A stretch of 64,000 nt of DNA from positions 64,281,909-64,345,908 of the forward strand of contig NC_133333.1 of NCBI RefSeq assembly GCF_042186555.1, given 5' to 3'. Every line of letters starts with the position of its first letter. Position 1 is the first letter of the stretch. Positions 1 through 9,763 of this stretch are shown here, one piece after another. Source of the DNA: Aquarana catesbeiana (taxonomy: Eukaryota > Chordata > Amphibia > Anura > Ranidae). The notes under the pieces are model-generated. The model saw nothing but the letters and a program-made list of their open reading frames with translations, was not told the DNA's origin and did no database searches. The position numbers were made by a program, and so were the translations under genes.

Positions 1-360
1 TGTTTGGCAGCATGGAGGCATGAATTGTATTTTAGAAGGGCAGATTTATATAGGGTGAAGTCTTGCAGGCATTTGGTTTTACGCCACAGTCGTTCAAGAG
101 CACGGCAATGTCTCTTGAGATTTCTAGTGTTGTCAGTTTGCCAGGGTTGTAACGGTCGGGGCCTGATTCTGTGTGTGGTTAGAGGAGCAAGTGCATCTAG
201 TGATGATGGGAGTGAACTGTTGTAGACAGAGGTGGAAAGGTCAGGACAGGACAGGGGAGAGATTATGTCATATAGGTGGTCAGTAGCAGAATAGAGAAGA
301 GAAGGATTAAAGTGGCGAAGGTTTCTACAAGTAATTGTTTGCTACTTGGAGGGATGGGTG
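1..360 (-). repeat. Inverted duplicate of 1,065-1,430
   Basis: This stretch is the reverse complement of 1,065-1,430. By eye there are about ten substitutions in 355 bases. It is the overlap between the inverted and forward parts of the LINE and forms a palindrome arm with a ~700-bp spacer that holds the endonuclease region. Confidence 0.9.
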
Positions 361-1015
361 GTTGGAGGCAAGGATACAGTGAAAGTAATGAGGTTGTGAT
401 CAGATAGAGGAAAGGGGGTGTTGGTGAGGTTGCCAGGGTTGCAGAGATGGGAGAATACAAGGTCAAGGGTATTACCATTGGAGTGAGTGGAAGTATGTGT
501 CCATTGGGTTAGGTCAAAAGATGAGGTTAAGTCGAGAAGTTTAGCTGTAGTTGGGCTGTTAACATTGACAGGAATGTTAAAGTCACCAAGAATAATGGAG
601 GGTATTTCAGAGGAGAGAAAGTAGGGTAGCCAGGCAGCAAAGTCATCAAGAAAGCACGATACCGGTCCTGGAGGCCTATAAATTGCTGCAATCCTCAGAA
701 AAATGGGAGAAAACAGACGAATACAGTGCATCTCGAAAGAAGAGAGGGATAGAGAAGGAGGGACAAGAAGGACTTGGAAGGTGCTTTGTGGGGATAGAAG
801 GAAGCCAACTCCACCTCCTTTCTGTCTTTTGGGTCTGGGGGAGTGAGTCCAATAGAGACCACCATGGGAGAGGGCAGCAGGAGAAGCTGAGTCAAAATTT
901 TGAAGCCAGGTTTCTGTTATGGCGAGTATGTTCAAGCCATGAGAGATGAAGAGGTCATGTACAGATGTTAGCTTGTTACAGATGGATTGGGCGTTCCAAA
1001 GGGCGCATGAGATTG
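342..1015 (-). pseudogene. LINE ORF2 endonuclease domain (APE-like)
   Basis: This is the apurinic-like endonuclease domain at the N-terminus of LINE ORF2, which nicks target DNA to prime reverse transcription. On the minus strand the frame is open from about 1,015 to 342. It shows the expected order of motifs: WNAQSICNK near the start, ITETWL (catalytic Glu), LGDFNIP (Asp/Asn) and SDHNLITF (Asp-His pair). The frame stops at 342 in the linker before the reverse transcriptase, which lies only on the forward copy, so the protein is split by the inversion. The domain is otherwise well preserved, which suggests a fairly young copy. Confidence 0.85.
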
Positions 1016-1457
1016 GTGGGGTGCTTTGAGGAAGCAGGGGGATAGAAATTAAACTGAGTGGACCTCAACCACCCCTCCCTCCAAGCAGCAAACAATTACT
1101 TGTAGAAACCTTCGCCACTTTAACCCTTCTCTTCTCTATTCTGCTACTGACCGCCTATATGACATAATCCCTCCCCTGTCCTGTCCTGACCTGGCCACCT
1201 CTGTTTACAACAGTTCACTCCCATCATCACTAGATGCACTTGCTCCTCTAACCACATGCAGAATCAGGCCCCGACCGTTACAACCCTGGCAAACTGACAA
1301 CACTAGAAATCTCAAGAGACATTGCCATGCTCTTGAACGACTGTGGCGAAAAACCAAATGCCTGCAAGACTTCACCCTATATAAATCTGCCCTTCTAAAA
1401 TACAATTCATGCCTCCATGCTGCCAAACAAGCCTACTTTGTCTCTCTTATTAATTCC

Positions 1458-3203
1458 TTGTCATCCAGTCCCCATCGGCTCTTCTCAACCTTTAACTCTC
1501 TGCTTTGTCCACCACCCCCTCTACCCACTAACTCACTCACTGCCCAAGAGATTGCCAATCACTTCAAAGACAAGATTGATGCAATTCGTGAGGACATCTC
1601 CACTGTGCGTACGTCTTCCCCACCTAACATACCTTGCCTAGCAGCACATTCAACCCTCTCCTCTTTTGAATTGGCTACTACGGAAGAGGTTACAAAAATT
1701 TTCTCGGATGCCCACCTAACCAATTGTCCCTTGGATCCTGTTCCCTCACAACTACTATGGTCACACTCTTCTTCTATCCTATGCTCCCTCACCCACATCT
1801 TCAATCTCCCCCTCTCTAGTGGCATCTTTCCCTCCCCTCTAAAACATGTGCAGATCACTCCCATTCTTAAAAAGCCCTCACTGGACCCTACCAACCTGAA
1901 CAACTTAAGACCCATCTCATTGCTCCCATTCACCTCTAAACTTCTAGAATGCTTAGTCTACAACCATCTTAGCTCCTACCTCAATAAAAATAACCTTCTT
2001 GACCCCTTACAGTCTGGCTTTCGCTCGCAGCACTCCACGGAAACTGCCTTACTAAAACTCACTAACGATTTACTAACTGCTAAAACCAACAGCCAGTACT
2101 CCATACTTCTACTACTTGACCTCTCTGCGGCCTTTGATACTGTTGACCACCCGCTCCTTCTCAATAAACTACATTCCCTTCCTGGTTCTCTGCCTATTTA
2201 TCACAGCGCTCCTTCAGTGTCACCTACAACTCTGTCTCCTCTCCATTACCCCTTTCTGTGGGGGTCCCCCAAGGCTCAGTTCTTGGACCCTTCTCTTCTC
2301 TATCTACACCTCCTCCCTCGGTCACTTAATAATTGCCCACGGCTTCCAATACCACTTATACGCTGATGACACCCAAATCTATCTGTCTACTCCTCACCTC
2401 ACTCCTTCAGTCTCCTCTCGCATTACTAACTTATTAACTGACATATCAGCATGGATGTCGCACCACCTCCTTAAACTAAATCTCTCTAAAACTGAGCTAT
2501 TAATATTCGCCCCCGCCCCTGACCCCCTCCATGACTTTTCCATCAAAATCAACAATGCAACCATCAGTCCCTCCCCTCACGCCAGGGTACTGGGTGTAAT
2601 CTTAGACTCTGACTTGTCATTTCAGCCTCAAATCCAATCGTTGTCAAAAGTTTGTAGAATTCACCTCCGTAACATCTCTAAAATTCGCCCCTTTTAACAA
2701 ATGAAACCACCAAGCTCCTCATTCACTCCCTTGTTATCTCTCACCTTGACTATTGCAACTCCCTTCTCATTGGCTTACCTCTCCATAGGCTATCCCCTCT
2801 TCAGTCTATCATGAATGCTGCTGCCAGACTTATCCACCTTACCAACCGCTCAGTGTCTGCCAACTCTCTACTCCAATCCCTACACTGGCTCCCAATCACC
2901 CAGCGAATTAAATTCAAAATACTAACCACAACATACAAAGCCATTCACAACTCTGCCCCGAGCTACATCACTAATCTTGTCTCCAAATATCATCCAAATC
3001 GACCTCTCCGCTCCTCTCAAGACCTCCTGCTTTCAAGCTCTCTCATCTCCTCCTCCCATGCTCGTCTACAGGATTTCTCCAGAGCCTCTCCCATCCTCTG
3101 GAACTCGCTACCTCCATCTATCGGGCTATCCCCTACTCTTGCTACCTTCAGGCAAACCCTGAAAACTCATCTCTTCAGGAAAGCCTATTACATCTCCAAC
3201 TAA
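1458..3203 (+). pseudogene. LINE ORF2 reverse transcriptase, frameshifted
   Basis: Reverse transcriptase and C-terminal part of an L2/CR1-group ORF2. The first segment (1,458 to about 2,170) carries RPISLLPFTSKLLE, the LQSGFRSQHSTETAL motif and DLSAAFDTVDH (catalytic Asp block). The GVPQGSVLGP motif (about 2,260-2,295) lies in a second frame, and the YADDTQIYL catalytic motif (about 2,360) in a third frame that runs to a stop at 2,697. The C-terminal region (2,811-3,203; LHWLPITQRIKFKIL, PRLQ/DFSRASPILWNSLP-type block) is open after another break near 2,700-2,810. At least three frame breaks make this copy unable to encode an active protein. Confidence 0.85.
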
Positions 3204-3421
3204 TCTCCTACCACTTCTACCAGCTCATTCCCCACAGTTACAACCTTTTGTACCACCTGCCCCACCCTATTAGATTGTAAGCTCTTCTGAGCAGGGCCCT
3301 CTTAATACTCTTGTATTTTATTGTATTATAACTGTATTGTCTCCCTTTTATATGGTAAAGCTCTGCGTAAACTGTTGGCGCTATATAAATCCTGAATAAT
3401 AATAATAATAATAATAATAAA
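3204..3421 (+). other. L2-type LINE 3' UTR and (AAT)n tail
   Basis: This is the noncoding 3' end of the LINE. It contains the conserved vertebrate L2/CR1 motif around 3,275-3,300 (TTGTAAGCTCTTCTGAGCAG), a region known in this group to precede the hairpin recognised by the element's own reverse transcriptase. It ends in GCGCTATATAAAT followed by an (AAT)n microsatellite, which replaces a poly(A) tail. Confidence 0.8.
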
Positions 3422-3499
3422 AAGAAGTGGCAGTTGGTGCTCGAAATTTTTTGGGGGGCGCAAACAAACTGAAAAATACTGAAACCCCCCTCCATCAAT

Positions 3500-3900
3500 T
3501 GCAGCCTCACTGTGCCCATCAAATGCAGCCATTGTGCCCTTCAAATGTAGCCACTGTGCCCATCAATTGCAGCCACTGTGCCCATCAAACGCAGCAACAT
3601 GTGCCCATCATATGCAGCCACGTGTGCCCATCATATGTAGCCACTTGTGCCCATCATATGCAGCCACTTGTGCTCATCAAATGCAGCCACTTGTGCCCAT
3701 CAAATGCAGCCACTTGTGCCCATCATATGCAGCCACTTGTGCCCATCAAATGTAGCCACTTGTGCTCATCAAATGCAGCCACTGGTGCCCCTTTAAATGC
3801 AGCCACTTGTGCCCCATCATATGCAGCCACTTGTGCCCCATCATATGCAGCCACTTGTGCCCAGTATATGCAGCCACTTGTGCCCATCAACTGCAGCCAG
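3500..3900 (+). repeat. 23-bp minisatellite
   Basis: About 17 tandem copies of a 23-bp unit, consensus GTGCCCATCAAATGCAGCCA plus CTT, with AAA/TAT variation in the middle. Early copies (3,500-3,590) are shorter and more diverged; the central block (3,620-3,780) is the most uniform. Because 23 is not a multiple of three and the unit lacks most stop codons, several frames stay open by chance, so the translated Cys/His/Pro-rich frames here are not genes. A short, related GTGCCCATTTGCAGCC run occurs at 63,448-63,510. Confidence 0.9.
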
Positions 3901-4170
3901 GCGCGTCCCCCGGCTGTCACTTCACTACCCCCCCTGCGGCCAGTCCGGCGGCACTTACCACTTGTGTGGCGGGGCTCTGCTCCTCTCCTGGAGTGATGGA
4001 GCTCTGCTCCTCTCCTGGAGTGACAGGGCTCTCCTCCTCCTCTTCTGTAGTGGCGGGAAGCGGCAGCTGTGGCTCCTGTGTTAGCTCGTACACCAACCGA
4101 CATTCCGAGGTATCATCTCTAGTATATACCAAACTCCTTATCTCAACAAAGTTAATACTCCTTACTGTCC
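3901..4170. other. GC-rich stretch with a short duplication
   Basis: No gene is recognised. A 33-bp direct duplication (GGGCTCTGCTCCTCTCCTGG type unit, with GAGTGA) lies at about 3,970-4,035. The stretch joins the minisatellite to the foldback elements and may be part of a larger dispersed repeat. Confidence 0.4.
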
Positions 4171-4174
4171 CTAA

Positions 4175-4326
4175 GGCTGGATTCACACCTATGTATTTTT
4201 AGTGCTTTTTGCATTTTGCAGATTTGCACTACAGAACATGTTCCATAGGAAACCATGCTAAATGGACTGTAGTGCAAATCTGCAAAATGCAAAAAGCACT
4301 AAAAATGCATAGGTGTGAATCCAGCC
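4175..4326. mobile_element. Foldback MITE, Harbinger-like (copy 1)
   Basis: The 152-bp element is almost entirely two inverted arms of about 60 bp. The left arm starts GGCTGGATTCACACCTATG and the right arm ends in its reverse complement. It is flanked on both sides by TAA (4,172-4,174 and 4,327-4,329), the 3-bp target duplication typical of the PIF/Harbinger superfamily. It has no coding capacity. The superfamily call rests on the TAA and the GG-start, so it is tentative. Confidence 0.65.
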
Positions 4327-4329
4327 TAA

Positions 4330-4475
4330 GGCCCCATTTCACAACTCTGCATTTTTGGTGCTTTTTGCATTTTGCAGCTTTGCACTACAGAACGTGTTTT
4401 ATAGGAAACCATGGTAAATGGACTGTAGTGCAAATCTGCAAACTGCAAAAAGCACTAAAAATGCGAATCAGGGCC
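4330..4475. mobile_element. Foldback MITE, Harbinger-like (copy 2)
   Basis: This second foldback element abuts the first and shares its inner sequence: GTGCTTTTTGCATTTTGCAG in one arm and TAGTGCAAATCTGCAAA in the other. Its termini differ (GGCCCCATTTCACAA... and ...GCGAATCAGGGCC). The left TAA is shared with copy 1. No exact right-hand duplication is visible. Confidence 0.6.
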
Positions 4476-4720
4476 ATAGTTCCTAAATGCCCTAAAATTA
4501 TGCTCAGATTTCAATCAGCTTATAAGTATATGGCACAGGTACTTAGTTCCTACCAGAAATGCCAATGCCATATCCTCCTACCCCAAAACATACTTCCTAT
4601 ATTTGGAAACAAACCCTGTTCTCCACCCATCTTTGACAATTGATTAACGCAGCGAACACTCCCTGAAAATCATCCTCAGTGCCCACCTTAAAAGAATGGA
4701 TAGATTATGTTGATTATATT
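4476..4720. other. Unassigned sequence
   Basis: No gene, terminal repeat or recognised element is seen here. Confidence 0.4.
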
Positions 4721-4736
4721 CAGGAAATAGAATTGA
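4721..4736 (+). repeat. Left target duplication of foldback element 1
   Basis: CAGGAAATAGAATTGA occurs here and again, identically and in the same orientation, at 6,929-6,944, immediately after the right end of the foldback element. This is read as a 16-bp target-site duplication. Confidence 0.75.
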
Positions 4737-5073
4737 ACTAGTGTTGCCTCACTATGAATATAATTAAGGTATGGGTGGGTACCATCATCCTAATGTAGTA
4801 GTAGAAAGGAAGATGGGTTACTAGGGGCTACTCCAAAAAACTGATGCCCTATAACACCTGTGATGGTTAAGAACTATCTTGGTACCCAATGAGTTAGGCA
4901 AATATAAGTAAAATTTACAAATTTATTAAAGGCAGCAAGTATAAAATACAAAAACAACAAAGCAATGAATAGAATTGTTGTATGTAATTATATAGGTTAA
5001 ACAAGTAAAAGATATAGCACCCATCTGATAAATGGGGACACAGTGATGTAATTGCAAACGTTGTCCTCTACAT

Positions 5074-5101
5074 GTTTCGTGACGAAAGTCACTTCTTCAG
5101 G
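5074..5101 (-). other. Hammerhead-core-like motif in foldback 1
   Basis: On the minus strand the sequence reads CCTGAAGA, then AGTGAC-TTTC-GTCAC as a small hairpin, then GAAAC. This is the order of a hammerhead ribozyme catalytic core: CUGANGA, stem II, GAAA. I could not find convincing stem I and stem III partners in the flanks, so self-cleavage is not supported; only the core resemblance is. A related motif lies in foldback 2 at 14,732-14,758. Confidence 0.35.
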
Positions 5102-5389
5102 AGGGGTCAGAATATACATCTAAAAAAAATAATCTCATAATTACAGGGTCAAAAAATACAAAGATAACAAAATAACAGAGCTAACAATAAATTAGTTAAA
5201 CATGGAGTGGTACAAACAAGTTAACAGGACTCACCACTGAGAGCCCATGTGGGCATCGAACGGCATTGAAGACACCCTACTCTGGGTATCTCACCCTGGG
5301 GCAGACACAGGAGGCTGTAAGTGTTGGACAGACTAAAATAAGAAATGTATAGTGAAATGATGGTAATATAAGACCATTTCTTGAGCCGT

Positions 5390-5870
5390 CACCCAGGGAG
5401 TGAAAGAAGTGAAGGGCCCGGGAAGGGAAGGGAAAGAAGAGAAACAGTAGGTATGGGTGGGGAGGGGAAAGGAAGGGGGGAAAAGGAGAGGGGGGGCGGC
5501 GGGAAAAAAGAATGGGGAGGAAAAAAGGTGGGGAGGATGGGAAGGAATGGTGGAGAGGGAGGGGAAAAATTGACGCTGAGGGAAAGAAGAAGATGAAGAA
5601 CAAGGAGGGGGGGGTGGAGAGATAGAAGGCAAGTGAGGTGGTGAAGAGGGAAGAGAATGGGGGGGAAGACAAGGGAGGGGAGGGAAAAAAAGGGGGGGGA
5701 AATGGAATAATTAAGAGTACAAGTGTGGAATGAGAGTTGGAAAGAAACAGTGTGATTGAGAAGAATAAGGATTGCAGTGGGGAGGGGGAGGAAAAAGAGG
5801 AGAAGGGAGGGGGCGGGGGAGGGGAAGAATGGGAAAGAAGGTAGAAGGGAGAAGGAGAGCAAACGGTGGG
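5390..5870 (+). repeat. Polypurine (G/A) tract
   Basis: About 480 bases are almost entirely G and A on the plus strand, with many runs of four to eight G. Such strand asymmetry can form triplex or quadruplex DNA. The long Ser/Pro/Phe-rich frames on the minus strand here are a by-product of this composition and are not a gene. The tract lies in the left arm of foldback 1, and its 5' part has no counterpart in the right arm. Confidence 0.85.
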
Positions 5871-6944
5871 GTTGGGGTGTTGATGTGAAAGTGAAAAATG
5901 ACATGCATGGAGACAGGTAAAATTACCCACCCAATATAAGCACAATTTCAATCTTGTACCCAGGAATAATTGCTCAACAATTTGAGCTTAGCACTCTATG
6001 AACTAATGCATACCAGGCAGCCAGATAGTGGTTTTAACCACTTTGCTCTAAGGACTGATTGCTATAAGCAAATGTCTGGAAATATGAAAAGATAGGACAA
6101 ACTTATTGGTGATAAGAGATAAAAAAGGGGAGATAAAACCCCAAAGTGTAAACATTAATTATAAAATGCAGCCTCTATGCAGCACTCTGAGCATAAGCAT
6201 AAGAGTTTACCTTGTTTACCTTGTTAGTGCAGGATTGGAACGAGTTCCCGGGTATAGCCGTCTAAGGCGGCCCAGTGTCAGACGGTTACACCCGGGAACT
6301 CGTTCCAATCCTGCACTAACAAGGTAAACACTTATGCTAATAACCCCACTTCTGTGTTTGTACTTAGCTAACGGCATATACCCAACACTCAGAGTGCTGC
6401 ATAGAGGCTGTATTTTACAATTAATGTTTACACTTTGGGGTTTTATCTCTCCTTTTTTTTATCTCTTCTTACCAATAAGTTTGTCCTATCTTTTCATATT
6501 TCCAGTCATTTGCTTATAGCAATCAGTCCTTGGAGAAAAGTGGTTAAAACCACTATCTGGCTGCCTGGTATCCATTAGTTCATAGAGTGCACCTTGTTGT
6601 GCAATTATTCCCGGGTGCAAAATTGAAATGATGCTTATATTGGGTGGGTAATTTTACCCGTCTCCATGCATGTCATTTTTCACTTTCACATCAACACCCC
6701 AACCCCACCGTTTGCTCTCCTTCTCCTTTCTACCTTCTTTCCCATTCTCCCCCCACCACCCCCCTCACTGGAATCCTTATTCTTCTCAATCACACTGTTT
6801 CTTTCCAACTTATACTATATACTTATATTTGCCTAACTCATTGGGTACCGAGGTAGTCCTCAACCATCACAGATGTTATAGGGCATCAGTTTTTTGGAGT
6901 AGCCCCTAGTAACCCATCTTCCTTTCTACAGGAAATAGAATTGA

Positions 6945-7252
6945 TCATACAGCCTAAATGAGATTGATTAGATCAGTTCAACAAAACATAGTAAGTGTGG
7001 AAGATATTCAGAGTGAGAACTACAAGATACTAAAAAAAAAGAGTTGAATAAGATATATCTCTTTGGACTATAAAAACATGACCTATATGAATCTAAAACT
7101 AACCAATGCTTGACAGGCCTTTTACTTTACTAATATTGCTTCCCTCTTTCATATGGAGGAATGGAAGTCTGACAGGGGAGGTGGACTTAGATTTAAGTGC
7201 GGAGAGAGGGGGACTAGAGATCAGAGCTGTAGAGGACCACATTTCAAGTCTC
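6945..7252. other. Unassigned sequence
   Basis: A+T-rich spacer. No gene or repeat boundary is recognised. Confidence 0.4.
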
Positions 7253-7688
7253 ATGCCCTGTACACACGGTCGGACTTTGTTCGGACATTCCGACAACAAA
7301 ATCTTAGGATTTTTTCCGACGGATGTTGGCTCAAACTTGTCTTGCATACACACGGTCACACAAAGTTGTCGGAAAATCCGATCGTTCTGAACGCGGTGAC
7401 GTAAAACACGTACGTCGGGACTATAAACGGGGCAGTGGGCAATAGCTTTCATCTCTTTATTTATTCTGAGCATGCGTGGCACTTTGTCCGTCGGATTTGT
7501 GTACACACGATCAGAATTTCCGACGACGGATTTTGTTGTCGGAAAATTTTATATCCTGCTCTCAAACTTTGTGTGTCGGAAAATCCGATGGAAAATGTGT
7601 GATGGAGCCTACACACAGTCGGAATTTCCGACAACAAGGTCCTATCACACATTTTCCGTTGGAAAATCCGACCGTGTGTACAGGGCAT
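7253..7688. mobile_element. Foldback MITE with GCCCTGTACACACGGTCGGA ends
   Basis: The 436-bp element has terminal inverted repeats of at least 22 bp (ATGCCCTGTACACACGGTCG... and its complement at the right end). The motif TCGGAAAATCCGA and close variants recur inside in both orientations, so the element is built of nested palindromes. I recognise the termini as a very abundant ranid-frog repeat. No unambiguous target duplication is visible, so I do not assign a superfamily. Confidence 0.75.
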
Positions 7689-7921
7689 AAGGATAGTCCT
7701 GCAGGACACGAACAGATTAAAAATCTACTCTTGTAATAAATACGTATTTTTCCCTTCCTGTTCTACCCCTGGAATCCTCAGTTTGCCTTCCCATTTTTCT
7801 TTCCCCTCTCTTAGAATCTTGGCCAGGCTTTTCTGCTTCATATTATATGACCCTATACAGAATGGTACGTAGATAACTCAGGTAGGTGAAATCAACTACT
7901 CTCTGTAAGCAAATAATCTCT
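7689..7921. other. Unassigned sequence
   Basis: Short spacer between two MITEs; nothing is recognised. Confidence 0.4.
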
Positions 7922-7929
7922 GTTCTGAT

Positions 7930-8323
7930 CAGTGTTAATTTTAGTCTTAGGAATAAAATGGCATTTTAGTTTTAGTCCCATTTTAGTCTTCTGCAATTGT
8001 TTTAGTTTTAGTCGTATTTAGTTGACTAAATCTCCAGTACATTTTAGTAATTGCAATTTAGTTTTAGTCATAGTCTTTTGACTAGAATGGCATTTTAGTT
8101 TTAGTCTCATTTTAGTCTTAGGACTAAAATGGCATTTTAGTTTTAGTCTCATTTTAGTCTTTTGACTAAAATGGCTTTTAGTTTCAGTCGTACTTTAGTC
8201 ATCTCAATTGTTTTAATCGTATTTTAGTCGACTAAAATAGTATTCATTTAGTCGACTAAAATGTTTTAGTCATTTTAGTCGACTGAAATGTTTTTGTCAT
8301 TTTAGTCAACTTAATTAACACTG
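7930..8323. mobile_element. hAT-type MITE
   Basis: The 394-bp element has ends CAGTGTTAATTTTAGT... and ...TTAATTAACACTG and a perfect 8-bp target duplication GTTCTGAT at 7,922-7,929 and 8,324-8,331. The CA..TG ends and 8-bp duplication are hallmarks of the hAT superfamily. The interior is low-complexity and built from repeats of TTTTAGTC and GACTAAAA in both orientations. It has no coding capacity. Confidence 0.9.
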
Positions 8324-8331
8324 GTTCTGAT

Positions 8332-8717
8332 GTCCCTTTGGATAAATATATTAATAAAGTCAATATATGTTTGAACACAGGAAATGTACGCTTTCAGCAC
8401 CATTCTCCTGTGGCCCTTTACAAGGATAACATCCTAATCATAAATGTTTAATTAACGGATGACTTCACAAAACATTGGGTACATTATAGTCAACTGTTTT
8501 ACATTGTAAAATGTTTTTATGTATTGCCATTGTCTCTTGATAACATAACAAATTTTATGTACCAACATTTCTTGCTCTTCTCAACTCATTAAAAATGAAT
8601 ACAATTCTTGAGTGTAATTTTCAGTATCTGTTCTTATTCTGCATATATGGATGATGCTCAGTTGCACACTCTTGTTCTGTATATTGGGTGTAACGCTCAT
8701 GCCTATTCTTCTGTAAC
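8332..8717. other. Unassigned sequence; left half of a diverged duplication
   Basis: The segment 8,625-8,715 resembles 9,805-9,890 (shared order of TTATTCTG, ATGGNTGATGC, CTCTTGTTCTGTA, GGTGTAAC/GGATGTAAT and CTCATG). A diverged direct duplication therefore flanks the LTR insertion. No gene is seen. Confidence 0.45.
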
Positions 8718-8721
8718 TATG

Positions 8722-9759
8722 TGTAGCACCCTCCAGTGTGTGCTACTAGGAATGAGAGTAGGCGAACTATAGTCTGGCCCAGTTATAAACCTGAGTTACT
8801 GAATCTGGGTCAGGATTATTAGAAGCCAGGGCTGGATGACTCAGCTTGATAGCTCTCTGGTGCATCCCCTGTTTCTAGATGTTGGAGTACATTCTAGAAA
8901 ATAGTGGGCAGAAGCTAGGAGGGATAGCCTTGAATATTTAGGGGCCTTTAGCCAATCCCGAGGTTTGGGGCCTGGCAGGACATGATCTATGCCAACAGGG
9001 GAGTCGGATGGAAGATGGAGTAGCAGTGCTGAGGAGAGGCTGTCTGTGGCCCTTGAGGGACCCCTGCCAGGGAGGGGTTTTACCTCGGGCTGGAGCTTGG
9101 GAGGCTAGCCTGGAAGGATACCACCACAGGAGGCAGTTGAAGGGACCCTAACCGCAGAGGCAGCAGAGAGAGCAAGGAGAGACAGTGAGTAGATCAGCAC
9201 AGTGCAAGGACAGACTGCCAGTTGTAGCAGTGTTTTCTTGAAGGCATCGGTGTGCCAAGTCTTCATCCAACCTTGTCCTGGGGATTCTCCATGTGTGTGA
9301 CAGTCAGGAGGACTGGGAAGAGAAAGCAGCCAGGTGGGCTAGCATTTTCTGCAAGCAGTGGAACTGGGATCAGTGTTCGCAGAGAAGCAGAAGGTGGTGC
9401 GAGATGCTACTTTACTAAGGGACTGAGAGTTCTTAGTCTGTAATAGGCTGTTGCTGAGCTGACAAGAGACTGTTAGCTCCTCCAGGAGTGAGCCAGCGGA
9501 AGCTATACAAAAGGCACAAAGTTTGAAGAATCTGTATATAGGGTGGAAGTTCTGTTCCCTGGTTCTGTTTATGGACATTTTCAAGTTGGGCATTCCAGAA
9601 TCCCTTACCCCTATCCAAGGTATCATTCCGTAATAAAACAACAAAAACAAGCCAAAGGACTGATTTCTGTGTGTGGATGTGAGGAGGAAATGCTGTGTGA
9701 CTGGCTGTGCAGCAGTGGGGAACCCTGACCTCAGCAACTCATAAGGGGATAGTGCTACA
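8722..9759 (+). mobile_element. Solo LTR, 1,038 bp
   Basis: The sequence begins TGTAGCAC and ends GTGCTACA, a perfect 8-bp inverted terminus of the TG...CA type. It is flanked by a 4-bp target duplication TATG at 8,718-8,721 and 9,760-9,763. A polyadenylation-like AATAAA lies near 9,633. There is no internal coding region, so this is a solo LTR left by recombination between two LTRs. The size and 4-bp duplication fit an endogenous retrovirus or gypsy element; I cannot choose between them. The orientation is inferred from the AATAAA. Confidence 0.8.
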
Positions 9760-9763
9760 TATG

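Larger units (their letters stand above)
1..3421 (+). mobile_element. L2-group LINE, 5'-inverted copy
   Basis: Non-LTR retrotransposon of the CR1/L2 group. The first ~1,055 bases hold its 5' part (endonuclease) in reverse orientation. From ~1,060 the element runs forward through the linker, reverse transcriptase and 3' UTR to an (AAT)n tail at 3,395-3,420. The inverted and forward parts overlap: bases 1-360 are the reverse complement of 1,065-1,430 at about 97% identity. Inversion of the 5' part is the known outcome of twin priming during target-primed reverse transcription. The large overlap is unusual for that mechanism, so two head-to-head insertions remain possible. The left boundary lies outside the window, so no target duplication can be checked. 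Confidence 0.85.
4737..6928. mobile_element. Giant foldback element 1
   Basis: This 2.2-kb element sits between 16-bp direct repeats. It consists of an unpaired left leader (4,737-4,801), a left arm (4,802-6,253), a 34-base loop (about 6,254-6,287) and a right arm (about 6,288-6,928). The arm ends match: TAGAAAGGAAGATGGGTTAC on the left and its reverse complement on the right. The centre is a near-perfect hairpin (TTGGAACGAGTTCCCGGGT against its complement). The left arm has about 820 bases (about 4,912-5,735) that the right arm lacks, and the right arm has about 60 bases near 6,335-6,395 that the left lacks. No transposase is present. The 16-bp duplication is longer than cut-and-paste DNA transposons usually make, so an origin through reverse transcription is worth considering. 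Confidence 0.75.

Noticed and set aside
3500..3900. CRISPR-like array.
   Set aside because: There are no unique spacers. Units are contiguous, variable minisatellite copies in eukaryotic DNA.
3427..4202. Cys/His-rich frames across the 23-bp minisatellite that resemble a metal-binding repeat protein.
   Set aside because: The unit length is not a multiple of three and several frames are open at once, which is expected from a stop-poor minisatellite.
5074..5101. A functional hammerhead ribozyme.
   Set aside because: Only the core-like order is visible. I found no convincing stem I or III pairing, so activity is not claimed.
5277..5951. 224-aa Ser/Pro/Phe-rich frame on the minus strand.
   Set aside because: It is the pyrimidine strand of a G/A tract. 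Stop codons are rare in such sequence, and there is no domain-like composition.
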